Positions 9,301 to 18,232 of a stretch of 64,000 bases of DNA are shown here, piece after piece. Under the pieces are notes generated by a model. That model was given only the letters and a program-made list of their open reading frames with translations, had not been told where the DNA came from and searched no databases. The translations under genes and the position numbers were made by a program. Where the stretch lies: assembly GCF_014202975.1 (NCBI RefSeq), contig NZ_JACHHZ010000001.1, positions 1,054,001 through 1,118,000 on the forward strand. Reading direction: 5' to 3'. The stretch comes from Povalibacter uvarum. Its GTDB lineage: Bacteria; Pseudomonadota; Gammaproteobacteria; Steroidobacterales; Steroidobacteraceae. Within the stretch, counting starts at the first letter, position 1; each line of letters opens with the position of its first letter.

Positions 9301-9328
9301 TTGAAAACCGCCGCGCATCGTATATAGT
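9301..9328 (+). promoter_or_regulatory. Sigma-70 promoter of the small acidic gene
   Basis: TTGAAA (9301-9306), 16-nt spacer, TATAGT (9323-9328). It lies about 80 nt before the ATG at 9407. Confidence 0.6.
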
Positions 9329-9406
9329 CCGCAGGCCGCGGCACCCCGCGAGTGCCGATGTAGTTGATTTATCAGGATTTTTCGAGGAATCACCCCAGGA
9401 ATCATC

Positions 9407-9631
9407 ATGGTGGAGAGAGACGACGAACACTTCGATATCGATGATGACTTCGTCGCTGAGAGCGACGAGGAACAGAACTTCGATCGATTCATCGACAAAG
9501 TGGACCGCCGCGCGCGCCCCAGCGCCGCCAAAGATGCGAAAAAGGGCAAGGCCGCATGGAGCAAACTCGAAGACGTTCTGGCCGAACGCCGGCTTAAGAA
9601 AGAGCTCCTCGATTTCGAGGACGAAGAATAG
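9407..9631 (+). CDS. Small acidic protein, PA3496-like putative envelope integrity family
   Basis: 74 aa, strongly acidic N-terminus, Lys/Arg-rich middle and a C-terminal helix containing LEDVLAERRLKKELLDFEDEE-like charge alternation. This layout resembles the short PA3496 family of gammaproteobacteria, whose function is not established. The ATG has AGGA 6 nt upstream and a good promoter at 9301, so a real single-gene unit is likely. No signal peptide or membrane segment is seen. Two hairpins follow immediately after the stop. Confidence 0.75.
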   Translation: MVERDDEHFDIDDDFVAESDEEQNFDRFIDKVDRRARPSAAKDAKKGKAAWSKLEDVLAERRLKKELLDFEDEE

Positions 9632-9640
9632 TCTCAACGC

Positions 9641-9704
9641 GGTGACCTGACGCCGGACAACGGCGGAGGTCACCTTGCGCTGCCTGTGTCGGCAACACAG
9701 GCGC
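9641..9704. other. Two consecutive hairpins before the lysine-pathway fusion gene
   Basis: Hairpin 1: GGTGACCT (9641-9648) pairs with AGGTCACC (9667-9674). Hairpin 2: CCTGTGT (9683-9689) pairs with ACACAGG (9695-9701), extended by GCG/CGC. Neither is followed by a T-tract. They could limit read-through from the small gene or shape the leader of the kinase gene. This does not resemble a lysine riboswitch, which would be larger. Confidence 0.5.
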
Positions 9705-9756
9705 TGATGGATTGCGCCACGCAGTCCCGCCGGATTCGAAGCAAATGGGGATTCCA

Positions 9757-12369
9757 ATGACGATCGCTGATTCCGCTCCGGGGGCTTCTCCCGGGAATTC
9801 GCCGTGGGTGGTGCTCAAGTTCGGTGGCACGAGCGTGTCGTCCGCGGCCAATTGGAAAAACGTCGCCGCCGTGCTGCGCGATCGTCTTGCCGAGGGGCTG
9901 CGTCCTGTCGTGGTGCATTCCGCGCTCTCTGGCATCACTGACAGGCTCGAACAGCTGTTGTCACTCGCGCTGACCGGAGCCTGGCAGCCGGTGATGGCGC
10001 AGATCGAACAGCGTCACCGCGATCTCGCCCGCGACCTCGGCATCGTTCCTTCTCCGGATCTCGAGGATCAGTTCAAGCGACTGCACCAGATCGCCGCGGG
10101 TATTTCCCTCGTCGGCGAAGTGAGCGAGCGTTTGCATGCCCGCGTCATGGCTCAGGGCGAGCTCATGGCAACGCGTCTCGGCGCAGCGTTCCTCACCGCG
10201 CAGGGGCTCGATGTTCAGTGGGTCGACGTGCGCACCGTGCTGAAGGCCGAACAGCGTCGCAATGCGAACGTGCGTTCGAGCTATCTCTCGGCGACCTGTG
10301 CATACGAGCCCGACGTCGAGCTGCAGCGTCGCTGGTCGTCACCAGGCACCGTCTGGATCACACAGGGTTTCATTGCGAGCGACGACAAGGGCGACACGGT
10401 TCTTCTTGGTCGCGGCGGTTCCGACACTTCCGGCAGCTACCTCGCCGCGAAATTGCAGGCGCGCCGACTGGAGATCTGGACCGACGTGCCGGGCATGTTC
10501 AGCGCGAATCCCCGTTCAGTCACGACCGCCCGGCTGCTGCGAGCGCTCGAATACGACGAAGCACAGGAAATCGCCAGCAGCGGAGCGAAGGTGCTGCACC
10601 CGCGCTGCATCATGCCGGTGAAGCAGTACGCTATTCCGCTTTACGTCTTCGCGACACAGACGCCGAAGCTCGAGGGCACGGTCATCACGGCGCAGGGCGG
10701 CAACATCGCCGCTCAGGTGAAGGCCGTCACGATCAAGAAGAACATCACGCTCGTCTCGATGGAAACGGTCGGGATGTGGCATTCGGTGGGCTTCCTCGCC
10801 GATGCCTTCCAGGTGTTCAAGGATCACGGCATCTCCATCGACCTCGTGTCGACTTCGGAGACGAGCGTCACTGTGTCGCTCGATCCTGCTGCGAATACGC
10901 TGACCAAGGCCGCCATGGACGCGCTCACGCTCGACCTCGGCAAGATCTGCCGCGTGCAGGTCATCGGACCTTGCGCCGCGGTGAGCCTCGTCGGTCGCAA
11001 CATCCGCGCGATTCTTCACCGGCTCGGCGATGCGCTCGAGCTCTTCGAAGAACAGAAGATCTATCTCGTCACCCAGGCGGCAAACGATCTCAACATCACG
11101 TTCGTGATCGACGAAGAGCAGGGCGACCGGCTCGTGTCGCGACTGCACGAGATCGCCATCCGCAAGATGACGGCGGATCGCGTCCTGGGTCCGACGTGGG
11201 AAGAGCTGTACGGCGGCGCAAGCAAGGTCACCGACACGTCGACGCAGTGGTGGCACGTCCGTCGCAATGAGCTTGTAGAGCTGGGCCGCAAGAACGGCGC
11301 CGCGTTTGTCTACGATCGCAACACGCTCAAGGGCAAGGCGCAGGCGCTGAAGGCGCTTCCGGGCATCGACGGCGTGTTCTACGCGCTCAAGGCGAACTGG
11401 CATCCCGAGATCCTCAAGCTGTTCCACGACGAAGGACTCGGCTTCGAATGCGTCTCGCGCAACGAAGTCGAGCACGTCATGCGGACGCTGCCGGGGCTCG
11501 ATCGCAAGCGAATCCTCTTCACGCCGAATTTCGCGCCGCGCGACGAATACGTCTGGGGACTCGAGCAGGGCATCTGGGTCACGCTCGACAACCTGCATCC
11601 GCTCAAGGCGTGGCCGGAGCTGTTCAAGGGCAAGGACGTTTTCGTTCGTATCGATACGGGCTACGGGCGCGGCCATCACGACAAGGTCCGCACAGCAGGC
11701 GTGCATTCGAAGTTCGGCGTTCCGCTCTTCGAAATGGAGGAGCTGACCCGGCTCATCAACGCATCGGGCGCGCGCGTGGTTGGACTGCACGCTCACACGG
11801 GCAGCGGCGTGTTCAACGTCGACAACTGGCAGTCGGTTGGCGAGACCCTCACGGGCCTCACTCAGCGCTTCCCGGATGTCCACACAGTGGATCTCGGTGG
11901 TGGTCTGGGCGTACCGGAACGCCTCGGCCAGCAGGGAGTCGTGCTGACGGAGTTCGCTTCCGCTCTCAGCGCACTGAAGGCGGCTCATCCGAAGCTCACC
12001 CTCTGGATCGAGCCGGGTCGCTATCTCGTCGCTGAGGCTGGTGTGCTGCTCGCACAGGTCACGCAGCTGAAGGGCAAGGGCGAAGTGCAATATGTCGGCG
12101 TGGCGACCGGCATGAACTCGCTCATTCGTCCGGCGCTCTACGGTTCGCATCACGAGATCCTGAATCTCAGCCGCCTCGACGCGCTGGCGACGGAAGTCGT
12201 CAACGTCGTCGGTCCGATCTGCGAATCCGGCGATCAGCTCGGTCTCGATCGATTGCTGCCGCCGACTCAGGAAGGCGATGTTCTGCTGATCGCAACGGCG
12301 GGCGCATACGGCCGTGCGATGTCGTCGACATACAACCTGCGCGAACCGGCGAAAGAGTTCCTCATCTAG
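9757..12369 (+). CDS. lysAC: Bifunctional aspartate kinase / diaminopimelate decarboxylase
   Basis: About 870 aa fusion joining the first and last enzymes of lysine synthesis. The N-terminal kinase has KFGGTS (21-26) and a region with ACT regulatory domains (about 300-460). The C-terminal half is a fold-III PLP decarboxylase with YALKAN, where Lys545 should bind PLP, and the GGGLG phosphate loop. This fusion is known in Xanthomonadales and relatives. The start at 9757 gives the usual length; ATG at 9745 and TTG at 9712 are in-frame alternatives without better ribosome sites. Lysine feedback through the ACT domains is expected from the family. Confidence 0.95.
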   Translation: MTIADSAPGASPGNSPWVVLKFGGTSVSSAANWKNVAAVLRDRLAEGLRPVVVHSALSGITDRLEQLLSLALTGAWQPVMAQIEQRHRDLARDLGIVPSPDLEDQFKRLHQIAAGISLVGEVSERLHARVMAQGELMATRLGAAFLTAQGLDVQWVDVRTVLKAEQRRNANVRSSYLSATCAYEPDVELQRRWSSPGTVWITQGFIASDDKGDTVLLGRGGSDTSGSYLAAKLQARRLEIWTDVPGMFSANPRSVTTARLLRALEYDEAQEIASSGAKVLHPRCIMPVKQYAIPLYVFATQTPKLEGTVITAQGGNIAAQVKAVTIKKNITLVSMETVGMWHSVGFLADAFQVFKDHGISIDLVSTSETSVTVSLDPAANTLTKAAMDALTLDLGKICRVQVIGPCAAVSLVGRNIRAILHRLGDALELFEEQKIYLVTQAANDLNITFVIDEEQGDRLVSRLHEIAIRKMTADRVLGPTWEELYGGASKVTDTSTQWWHVRRNELVELGRKNGAAFVYDRNTLKGKAQALKALPGIDGVFYALKANWHPEILKLFHDEGLGFECVSRNEVEHVMRTLPGLDRKRILFTPNFAPRDEYVWGLEQGIWVTLDNLHPLKAWPELFKGKDVFVRIDTGYGRGHHDKVRTAGVHSKFGVPLFEMEELTRLINASGARVVGLHAHTGSGVFNVDNWQSVGETLTGLTQRFPDVHTVDLGGGLGVPERLGQQGVVLTEFASALSALKAAHPKLTLWIEPGRYLVAEAGVLLAQVTQLKGKGEVQYVGVATGMNSLIRPALYGSHHEILNLSRLDALATEVVNVVGPICESGDQLGLDRLLPPTQEGDVLLIATAGAYGRAMSSTYNLREPAKEFLI

Positions 12370-12383
12370 GCCCCGCGCAAGCG

Positions 12384-12438
12384 GTGACGGATAGTGAAGG
12401 GCGGTGCACAATGAACGCACCGCCCTCAGCACCGTCAC
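12384..12438. other. Two-part stem ending just before the lactonase start
   Basis: AGGGCGGTGC (12398-12407) pairs perfectly with GCACCGCCCT (12417-12426). An outer stem pairs GTGACGG (12384-12390) with CCGTCAC (12432-12438). It ends 4 nt before the ATG at 12443 and could hinder ribosome access or end lysAC transcription. No T-tract is present. Confidence 0.6.
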
Positions 12439-12442
12439 TCTC

Positions 12443-13351
12443 ATGCAATTCGAAGTTCTCGCAGAAGGACTGCAGTTTCCCGAAGGCCCCGTCGCGATGG
12501 ATGACGGATCAGTCATCCTCGTCGAGATCGCGCGCGGCACTTTGACGCGCGTCTGGAATGGCCGCACCGAAGTCATTGCGAACCTCGGCGGCGGACCGAA
12601 CGGTGCCGCGGTCGGCCCCGACGGCGCCGTCTACGTGTGCAACAACGGCGGCTTTCAATGGCACAACGTCAATGGCCTGCTGTATCCCGGCCAGGCGGCG
12701 AAGGACTACACCACGGGGCGCATCGAGCGGGTGAATCTGGCCACCGGTACGTTCGAGCGCGTTTACGATTCCTTCGACGGCGAAAGGCTCGGCGGGCCGA
12801 ACGATCTCGTGTTCGATCGCGAGGGCGGCTTGTGGTTTACCGATCTGGGCAAGCGCTTTTCGCGTAGTCGCGATCACAGCGGTCTCTTCCACGCCAGGCC
12901 GGACGGCTCTCATTTGCATCGCGCCGTTTATCACGCTGTGTCACTCAACGGCGTGGGATTGTCGCCGGATGAGAAGGTCGTCTACTGCAACGACACAGAC
13001 ACGGGGAAGCTGTGGGCCTTCGACATCGCGTCGCCCGGGAAGCTCGTGCCGTTCGTTCCCGGCGGTCCGCGCGGACGTGTCGTTTGCACGCTGCCCAATC
13101 ATCAGCTGCTCGACAGTCTCGCCGTGGAGGAGAACGGCAACGTGTGTTCGGCGACGCTGCTGAACGGAGGCATCACCGTTTTTCGGCCGGATGGTTCCTT
13201 CGAACACGAGGCGTTTCCGGATCCGTTGACGACGAACATCTGCTTCGGCGGGGCTGACATGCGCGATGCGTACATCACGCTGTCGGCGACCGGGAAGCTC
13301 GTCAAGGCACGCTGGCCGCGACCCGGCCTGAAATTGAACTACAACGCGTGA
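12443..13351 (+). CDS. SMP-30/gluconolactonase/LRE family beta-propeller protein
   Basis: 302 aa with repeated propeller segments: GLQFPEGPVA, GPNGAAVGPDGAVYVCNNGG, GGPNDLVFDREGGLWFTD and NGVGLSPDEKVVYCND. These place the acidic and Asn metal ligands of SMP-30/gluconolactonases. It probably hydrolyses a sugar or other lactone in the cytoplasm; no signal peptide is seen. The ATG at 12443 is preferred because homology starts there; a GTG at 12404 would run through the hairpin. Its stop is only 3 bp from the convergent hisIE stop. Confidence 0.88.
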   Translation: MQFEVLAEGLQFPEGPVAMDDGSVILVEIARGTLTRVWNGRTEVIANLGGGPNGAAVGPDGAVYVCNNGGFQWHNVNGLLYPGQAAKDYTTGRIERVNLATGTFERVYDSFDGERLGGPNDLVFDREGGLWFTDLGKRFSRSRDHSGLFHARPDGSHLHRAVYHAVSLNGVGLSPDEKVVYCNDTDTGKLWAFDIASPGKLVPFVPGGPRGRVVCTLPNHQLLDSLAVEENGNVCSATLLNGGITVFRPDGSFEHEAFPDPLTTNICFGGADMRDAYITLSATGKLVKARWPRPGLKLNYNA

Positions 13352-13354
13352 CGA

Positions 13355-13984
13355 TCAGGGCTTGGCGCGATGACGCTGCTCGAGCTCGGCAACGACAGTG
13401 GCCAGCGACAATCCCCGATTCTTGAGCAGCAGCGCGAGATGAAAGATCAGATCGGCTGACTCGCTGACGAGCCGCTCGTCTGCTTGTGTGACTGCTGCCA
13501 GCGCTACTTCGACACCTTCTTCACCCACCTTCTGTGCGATGCGCGTGGTGCCTTCGGACCAGAGTCGGGCCGTATAACTGCCCTCGGGCCGATCGGCGAT
13601 ACGCTGGGCGAGCACCGACTCGAGCCTCGCTAGGAATGAGAGGCCGGCGGCTTCGGAGCGGATGTCATCGCCGAAGCAACTATCGGTGCCGTTGTGGCAC
13701 GTCGGTCCCTCGGGGCGCGCTGTAATGAGCAGTGAATCCTTGTCGCAATCCTCCGCGACGGCCACGACGCTGAGGAAGTGGCCTGAAGTTTCGCCCTTGG
13801 TCCAGAGACGATTCTTGCTGCGGCTGAAGAACGTCACGCGACCGCTCTCCAGCGTCGTCCGCAGCGCTTCAGCATTCATGAAGCCCAGCATCAGCACCTG
13901 CCCGGTAGCGCAATCCTGAACGATTGCCGGCAGGAGACCGTCGCCTTTCTCCCAGTCGAGCGTTCTGATCTGCGCAAGATTCAT
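13355..13984 (-). CDS. hisIE: Bifunctional phosphoribosyl-AMP cyclohydrolase / phosphoribosyl-ATP pyrophosphatase
   Basis: 209 aa fusion catalysing steps 2 and 3 of histidine synthesis. The N-terminal HisI part has [27 protein letters not shown] and the zinc-site CDKDSLL with CHNGTDSCF. The C-terminal HisE part (about 115-205) has [20 protein letters not shown] and the [13 protein letters not shown] helix of MazG-like pyrophosphatases. It is the last gene of the his operon and overlaps hisF by 4 nt (ATGA). No terminator is visible before the convergent SMP-30 gene. Confidence 0.96.
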   Translation of the reverse strand: MNLAQIRTLDWEKGDGLLPAIVQDCATGQVLMLGFMNAEALRTTLESGRVTFFSRSKNRLWTKGETSGHFLSVVAVAEDCDKDSLLITARPEGPTCHNGTDSCFGDDIRSEAAGLSFLARLESVLAQRIADRPEGSYTARLWSEGTTRIAQKVGEEGVEVALAAVTQADERLVSESADLIFHLALLLKNRGLSLATVVAELEQRHRAKP

Positions 13985-14748
13985 GGCCGGATCTCGATTG
14001 CGCGACCGCGCAGGTATTGCTTGAGGTCGGGGATGGCGATGGCGCCCGTATGGAAGACGCTTGCCGCCAGAGCACCGTCGACGCGAGCGTCAGCGAACAC
14101 AGCTTCAAAATGCTCCGGCGCACCGGCGCCGCCTGACGCAATGAGCGGCACCCGGCAGAGATTCCTCACCGCGCGCAGTTGCTCGATGTCGTAGCCTTTG
14201 CGCACTCCGTCGCTGGCCATGCAATTGAGTACGATCTCGCCGGCCCCGCGTTCCTGGACTTCGCGAACCCAGTCGAGGGTAAGACGCGCCGTATTGCGCG
14301 TGCGCGATGGATCGCCTGTGAACTGATAGACGTGATACGCGCCTTCCACCGTCTGGCTGTCGATGCCGACGACGACGCACTGCGCTCCGAAGCGAGCATT
14401 CAGTCGTGAGATGAGATCGGGATCCGCGAGGGCGGGGGAGTTGATCGACACCTTCTCGGCGCCCTCGCCGAGCACTTCTTCGGCGTCCTCCACGGAACGA
14501 ATGCCGCCGGCGACACAGAAGGGAATGTCGAGAATGCGAGCGACGCGACTCACCCAGCTGCGATCGACCGATCGACCGTCGGGACTCGCTGTGATGTCGT
14601 AGAACACGAGCTCGTCCGCGCCTTCGTCGCGATAGCGCGTCGCAAGCTCGAGGATGTCGCCCACGACCACATGGTCGCGGAAGCGAACGCCTTTGACGAC
14701 CTGGCCGTCCCTTACGTCGAGGCAGGGGATGATGCGTTTGGCAAGAAT
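13981..14748 (-). CDS. hisF: Imidazole glycerol phosphate synthase cyclase subunit (apparent ATT start)
   Basis: 255 aa TIM barrel. It converts PRFAR plus ammonia (from HisH) to imidazole glycerol phosphate and AICAR. The catalytic Asp of PCLDVRDG and the Asp of VGIDS are present, with phosphate loops CVAGGIRS and IASGGAGA. Homology begins at [10 protein letters not shown], and the codon where Met is expected is ATT at 14748. A strong GAGGAG stands 8 nt upstream of it. The only upstream in-frame starts are GTG 42 codons earlier and CTG 24 codons earlier; both would add Arg-rich residues unlike HisF. The start lies inside hisA (37-nt overlap), so translation may be coupled. Confidence 0.93.
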   Translation of the reverse strand: MLAKRIIPCLDVRDGQVVKGVRFRDHVVVGDILELATRYRDEGADELVFYDITASPDGRSVDRSWVSRVARILDIPFCVAGGIRSVEDAEEVLGEGAEKVSINSPALADPDLISRLNARFGAQCVVVGIDSQTVEGAYHVYQFTGDPSRTRNTARLTLDWVREVQERGAGEIVLNCMASDGVRKGYDIEQLRAVRNLCRVPLIASGGAGAPEHFEAVFADARVDGALAASVFHTGAIAIPDLKQYLRGRAIEIRP

Positions 14749-15470
14749 GGCCGCAGCTCCTCGGAAGAAATGCGCTTCTCCAGCATCGCCTTGCCGCTGA
14801 TCACGGCAGCGACGCCGCAGTCGCGCAAGGCATGCAGGTCTCGAGCGTTGCTTACGCCGCCTGAGGCCTGCCACTGCAGTTCTGGAAAGCGGCGCACCGC
14901 CTCCGCGTACAACTCACAGTTGGGGCCCGTCAGCGCGCCGTCGCGCGAGATGTCGGTGCAGAGCACATGAGCCAGCCCGACTTTCATGAATTGGTCGACC
15001 GCCTGCCAGAGAACGGTGTCGCTCGTCTTCTGCCAGCCATGCGTCGTCAGCAACGGCATGCCGGCGGAGTCGATACGCACGTCGAAGGCCAGCACGATAC
15101 GTTTCGGGTCGACCTGCGTCATCCAGCGCATGACATCGTCCGGCGCTGTGACTGCGACACTGCCGACGACAGCGCGCTCGACGCCGGTGGCGAGAATGTC
15201 TTTCACTCGATCAAGCGTACGCAGGCCGCCGCCGACCTGCAGGATCGCACGACCGCGAGCGACAAGGTCCGCGACGATAGCCCGGTTCTGCTGGTTGCCG
15301 TCGCGAGCACCGTCGAGATCCACGACGTGGACCCGTCGCGCACCGAGCGACAGATAGTGATCCAGCACCTGGGCCGGTTCGTTGGAGTAGACGGTTTCCG
15401 CCGCGAAGTCGCCCTGGAAGAGCCGCACGCAGCGCCCGTCCTTCAGATCGATAGCAGGAATCAGTTCCAT
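14712..15470 (-). CDS. hisA: ProFAR isomerase (1-(5-phosphoribosyl)-5-aminoimidazole carboxamide isomerase)
   Basis: 252 aa TIM barrel, the paralogue of HisF. It isomerises ProFAR to PRFAR in histidine synthesis. The catalytic Asp in [14 protein letters not shown] and the Asp in [10 protein letters not shown] are present, as are phosphate loops QVGGGLRT and ASGGVSN. The ATG at 15470 has AGGA 8 nt upstream; in-frame sequence further upstream belongs to hisH DNA and is not HisA-like. It sits 19 nt after hisH and overlaps the apparent hisF start by 37 nt. Confidence 0.96.
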   Translation of the reverse strand: MELIPAIDLKDGRCVRLFQGDFAAETVYSNEPAQVLDHYLSLGARRVHVVDLDGARDGNQQNRAIVADLVARGRAILQVGGGLRTLDRVKDILATGVERAVVGSVAVTAPDDVMRWMTQVDPKRIVLAFDVRIDSAGMPLLTTHGWQKTSDTVLWQAVDQFMKVGLAHVLCTDISRDGALTGPNCELYAEAVRRFPELQWQASGGVSNARDLHALRDCGVAAVISGKAMLEKRISSEELRPFLPNASSPAST

Positions 15471-15489
15471 GGATCGAGTCCTTTCGTTC

Positions 15490-16086
15490 CTACAGTTGCA
15501 CGAAGTTGCGCAGCAGTTGCGCACCGATGCGCGCCGACCGCTCCGGGTGAAACTGCGCACCATAGACGTTGCCGCGGCGGACGACTGCCGCGAACGGATC
15601 GCCGTACTGGGTCGTTGCAAGCGTCAGCTCACTGACGGGGGCCGCGTAGCTATGCACGAAGTAGACGTAGTCTCCAGGCCGGATGTCATTCAGCAATGAG
15701 GTTTTTCCGTTGAACTCGAGTTGATTCCAGCCCATGTGGGGTACGGGCAAATTGTCGCGATCGGGCAGTCGCCGAACGCGGCCCGGCAATAGTCCGAGGC
15801 ACTGCACATCGCCTTCTTCTGATGAATCGAACAGAAGCTGCATGCCGACGCAGATGCCGAGAACCGGTTGTTTGAGTCCGCGGATCGTTTCGACGAGTCC
15901 TGCCTTCTGCAGACGGCCCATGCAGTCGGCTGCGGCGCCGACGCCGGGCAGGATCACGTGACTGGCCGCGCGCAGCTTCTCAGGATCGGTGGTCAACTCC
16001 GCGGGAACACCGAGACGTTCCATCGCAAGTTCGAGAGACGCGATGTTCGCGCCGCCGCTGTCGATGATGGCAACTCCGTTCGTCAC
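15490..16086 (-). CDS. hisH: Imidazole glycerol phosphate synthase glutaminase subunit
   Basis: 198 aa class I glutamine amidotransferase, which supplies ammonia to HisF. The nucleophile Cys79 lies in GICVGMQ and the His180/Glu182 pair in QFHPE; the oxyanion strand is LPGVGA. It starts with a 4-nt overlap on the hisB stop and ends 19 nt before hisA, within the minus-strand his operon. Confidence 0.96.
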   Translation of the reverse strand: MTNGVAIIDSGGANIASLELAMERLGVPAELTTDPEKLRAASHVILPGVGAAADCMGRLQKAGLVETIRGLKQPVLGICVGMQLLFDSSEEGDVQCLGLLPGRVRRLPDRDNLPVPHMGWNQLEFNGKTSLLNDIRPGDYVYFVHSYAAPVSELTLATTQYGDPFAAVVRRGNVYGAQFHPERSARIGAQLLRNFVQL

Positions 16087-17147
16087 AGCGTTCCCTTCGT
16101 GCTCGGCAGCTCGGAGCCTTCGATGCGGATCGCCTGACGCAACGCGCGTCCGACCCCTTTGAAACAGCCTTCGATCATGTGATGCGTGTTCTCGCCCGTG
16201 ACCTTGATATTGATCGCGGCGCCCAGCGTGTCCGCAAGTGAGCGGAAGAAATGCGGCACGAGCTCGGTGGGCAACTGCCCGACGGAGTCGCGACCGAACT
16301 GGCCCTCGAAGACGAAGTAGGCCCGGCCCGACAGATCGATTGCGACCTGCGCGAGCGCTTCGTCCATGGCCAGCAGGAATCCATAGCGCTGAATGCCACG
16401 CTTGTCACCAAGCGCAGCGCGCAGTGCCTGTCCGAGCGCCAGCGCGCAATCTTCGACAGTGTGATGCTCATCGATGTGCAGATCGCCTTTGCACGTGAGC
16501 TGCAGCGAGAACCCGCCGTGCTTCGCGATCTGCTCCAGCATGTGATCGAAGAAGCCCAGTCCGGTGGTCACGTGGATCGGCGACTCCGCGTCGAGGTTCA
16601 CGGCCACGCGGATATCCGTCTCCTTGGTCTTGCGATCGATGGTTGCCGTGCGCTGCGAGCGAGTCAGCTTCGCGGCGATCTCGGGCCATCCTTCGTCCGG
16701 ACCGATACGCAGACCCGTGACTCCGATGTTGCGGGCAAGCTCGAGGTCCGTTTCACGGTCGCCGATCACATAGCTGTGAGTCAGATCGAGCGAGTTCGCC
16801 TCGAGATACGCCTCGAGCAGCCCTGTTTTGGGCTTGCGGCAGGCACATCCATCCGTGGGAAAGTGCGGACAGATGAACTCCGCCTCGAACGAGATTCCCT
16901 GCGATGAAAGCAGTCGCTGCAGGAACTCGTGCGGTTCGCGAAAAGAGGGTTCGGGAAAGCTTTGCGTACCCAGTCCGTCCTGGTTGCTCACCATGACGAA
17001 CGTGTAGCCCGCATCGCGAAGCGCGAGAAGGGCGGGAACAACACCCGCCACCAGCCGGAACTTCTGCAGGCTGTCGATCTGATAGTCGGCCGGCTCTTCG
17101 ATGATCGTGCCGTCCCGATCGATGAAAAGGACCCTTTTTGCGCTCAT
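16083..17147 (-). CDS. hisB: Bifunctional histidinol-phosphatase / imidazoleglycerol-phosphate dehydratase
   Basis: 354 aa, near identical in length to the enterobacterial fusion. The N-terminal HAD phosphatase has DRDGT (10-14) and the zinc cluster CPHFPTDGCACRKPK. The C-terminal dehydratase has the two metal-binding His motifs (DHMLEQIAKHGG and HIDEHHTVEDCA; EGCFKGVGRAL near the end). It carries out steps 6 and 8 of the pathway. The ATG overlaps the hisC stop by 4 nt. Open frame upstream of 17147 is hisC DNA. Confidence 0.97.
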   Translation of the reverse strand: MSAKRVLFIDRDGTIIEEPADYQIDSLQKFRLVAGVVPALLALRDAGYTFVMVSNQDGLGTQSFPEPSFREPHEFLQRLLSSQGISFEAEFICPHFPTDGCACRKPKTGLLEAYLEANSLDLTHSYVIGDRETDLELARNIGVTGLRIGPDEGWPEIAAKLTRSQRTATIDRKTKETDIRVAVNLDAESPIHVTTGLGFFDHMLEQIAKHGGFSLQLTCKGDLHIDEHHTVEDCALALGQALRAALGDKRGIQRYGFLLAMDEALAQVAIDLSGRAYFVFEGQFGRDSVGQLPTELVPHFFRSLADTLGAAINIKVTGENTHHMIEGCFKGVGRALRQAIRIEGSELPSTKGTL

Positions 17148-18232
17148 GCGGCGTCTCCGGAAACAGCGCCAGGCAGTCGCTCGAGCGTACGAAGCAGACG
17201 AGCGTTCTGCTCTGGCGTGCCGACGGACACGCGGACGCAATCAGCCAGCAATGGGTTCGATCGCAAGTCGCGGATGATAAGCCCGCCCGACATCGCGGCA
17301 TCCAGCACGCCTTTCACGTCGACACACTGGAGCAGCAGGAAATTCGAATCGCTGCGCCAAACCCTGCGCACCGCCGGCACTGCGGCCAATGCGTTCAGAA
17401 GAACTTCGCGCTCGCGCAAAATGGTCTGGATGCGTGCCTGAGCCTCTGCGCGGTGTGAAGCGTCAGTGCAGAGCAGGACGGACTCGATGGTGTGAGTCGG
17501 CAGGGCATACGGCGTGATGACGCCGGAAAGCAACGCGACGATGTCCTTGTGGGCAAGCAAAGCGCCGCAACGTGCTCCCGCCAGCGCGTACGCCTTGGAA
17601 AGCGTGCGCAGTACGACGAGATTCTCGAATCGGGCCAGCGCGGGGACGATGCTCTCGACACCCGCGAACTCGATATAGGCTTCGTCGACGACGACGATCG
17701 CCTTGTCAGTCAGCTTCGAACAAAGAGTTTCGATGGCAGCGCGATCCAGCAGATTGCCCGTGGGGTTGTTCGGTGAGCAGACGAAGACCAGCTTGACCTT
17801 GTCATTCCAGGCCGCGAGGACTCGTTCCACATCAAGGGCATAGCCGCGCTCTTTCAGCAGCGGCACCTCGACGACGCCCGCGCCTTGAATGCGCGCGGAC
17901 ACCTTGTACATGCCGAACGTCGGCGGACAGATCATGATGCTGTCTTCGCCGGCTCGGCAGAACGCGCGTACGAGCAGATCGATGCCTTCATCGCTGCCGC
18001 GACCCGCGAGGACATTGTCGGGAGCGGTTCCGTAGAGCTCAGCGAGATGCTCGATCAGCTCTTGCGGTTGCGGCTCTGGATATCGATTCAGGCCGGCAGC
18101 ACTGTCTTCCTGCGAAGCGCGCCAGGGCATTTCGTTGGCGTGCATCCGCTCGAATGCCGGCTCCCAGGCTGCATGTTCGTACGGCCGAAGCGTCAGGATC
18201 TCCGGGCGAGCGAGTTGAAGGACGCTGATCAT
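17144..18232 (-). CDS. hisC: Histidinol-phosphate aminotransferase
   Basis: 362 aa fold-I PLP aminotransferase, which transaminates imidazole acetol phosphate with glutamate. Seen are NPTGNLL (substrate/PLP loop), VVDEAYIEF (the Asp and Tyr that contact PLP) and LRTLSKAYALAGARCG, with the PLP lysine in SKAYALAG. It overlaps hisD and hisB by 4 nt each, so the operon is translationally coupled here. Confidence 0.96.
   Translation of the reverse strand: MISVLQLARPEILTLRPYEHAAWEPAFERMHANEMPWRASQEDSAAGLNRYPEPQPQELIEHLAELYGTAPDNVLAGRGSDEGIDLLVRAFCRAGEDSIMICPPTFGMYKVSARIQGAGVVEVPLLKERGYALDVERVLAAWNDKVKLVFVCSPNNPTGNLLDRAAIETLCSKLTDKAIVVVDEAYIEFAGVESIVPALARFENLVVLRTLSKAYALAGARCGALLAHKDIVALLSGVITPYALPTHTIESVLLCTDASHRAEAQARIQTILREREVLLNALAAVPAVRRVWRSDSNFLLLQCVDVKGVLDAAMSGGLIIRDLRSNPLLADCVRVSVGTPEQNARLLRTLERLPGAVSGDAA

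Noticed and set aside
9641-9704. Lysine riboswitch before the lysC-lysA fusion
   Set aside because: Only two small hairpins are present; the long multi-helix lysine aptamer and its conserved loops are missing.
10516-12576. Very long open frame (686 codons) opposite the lysine fusion gene
   Set aside because: It is antisense to lysAC, has His/Arg/Leu-rich low-information composition and no domain; GC-rich codon use opens such frames.
14749-14874. GTG start for hisF at 14874
   Set aside because: It would add 42 Arg-rich residues read out of frame from hisA and has no homology to HisF.
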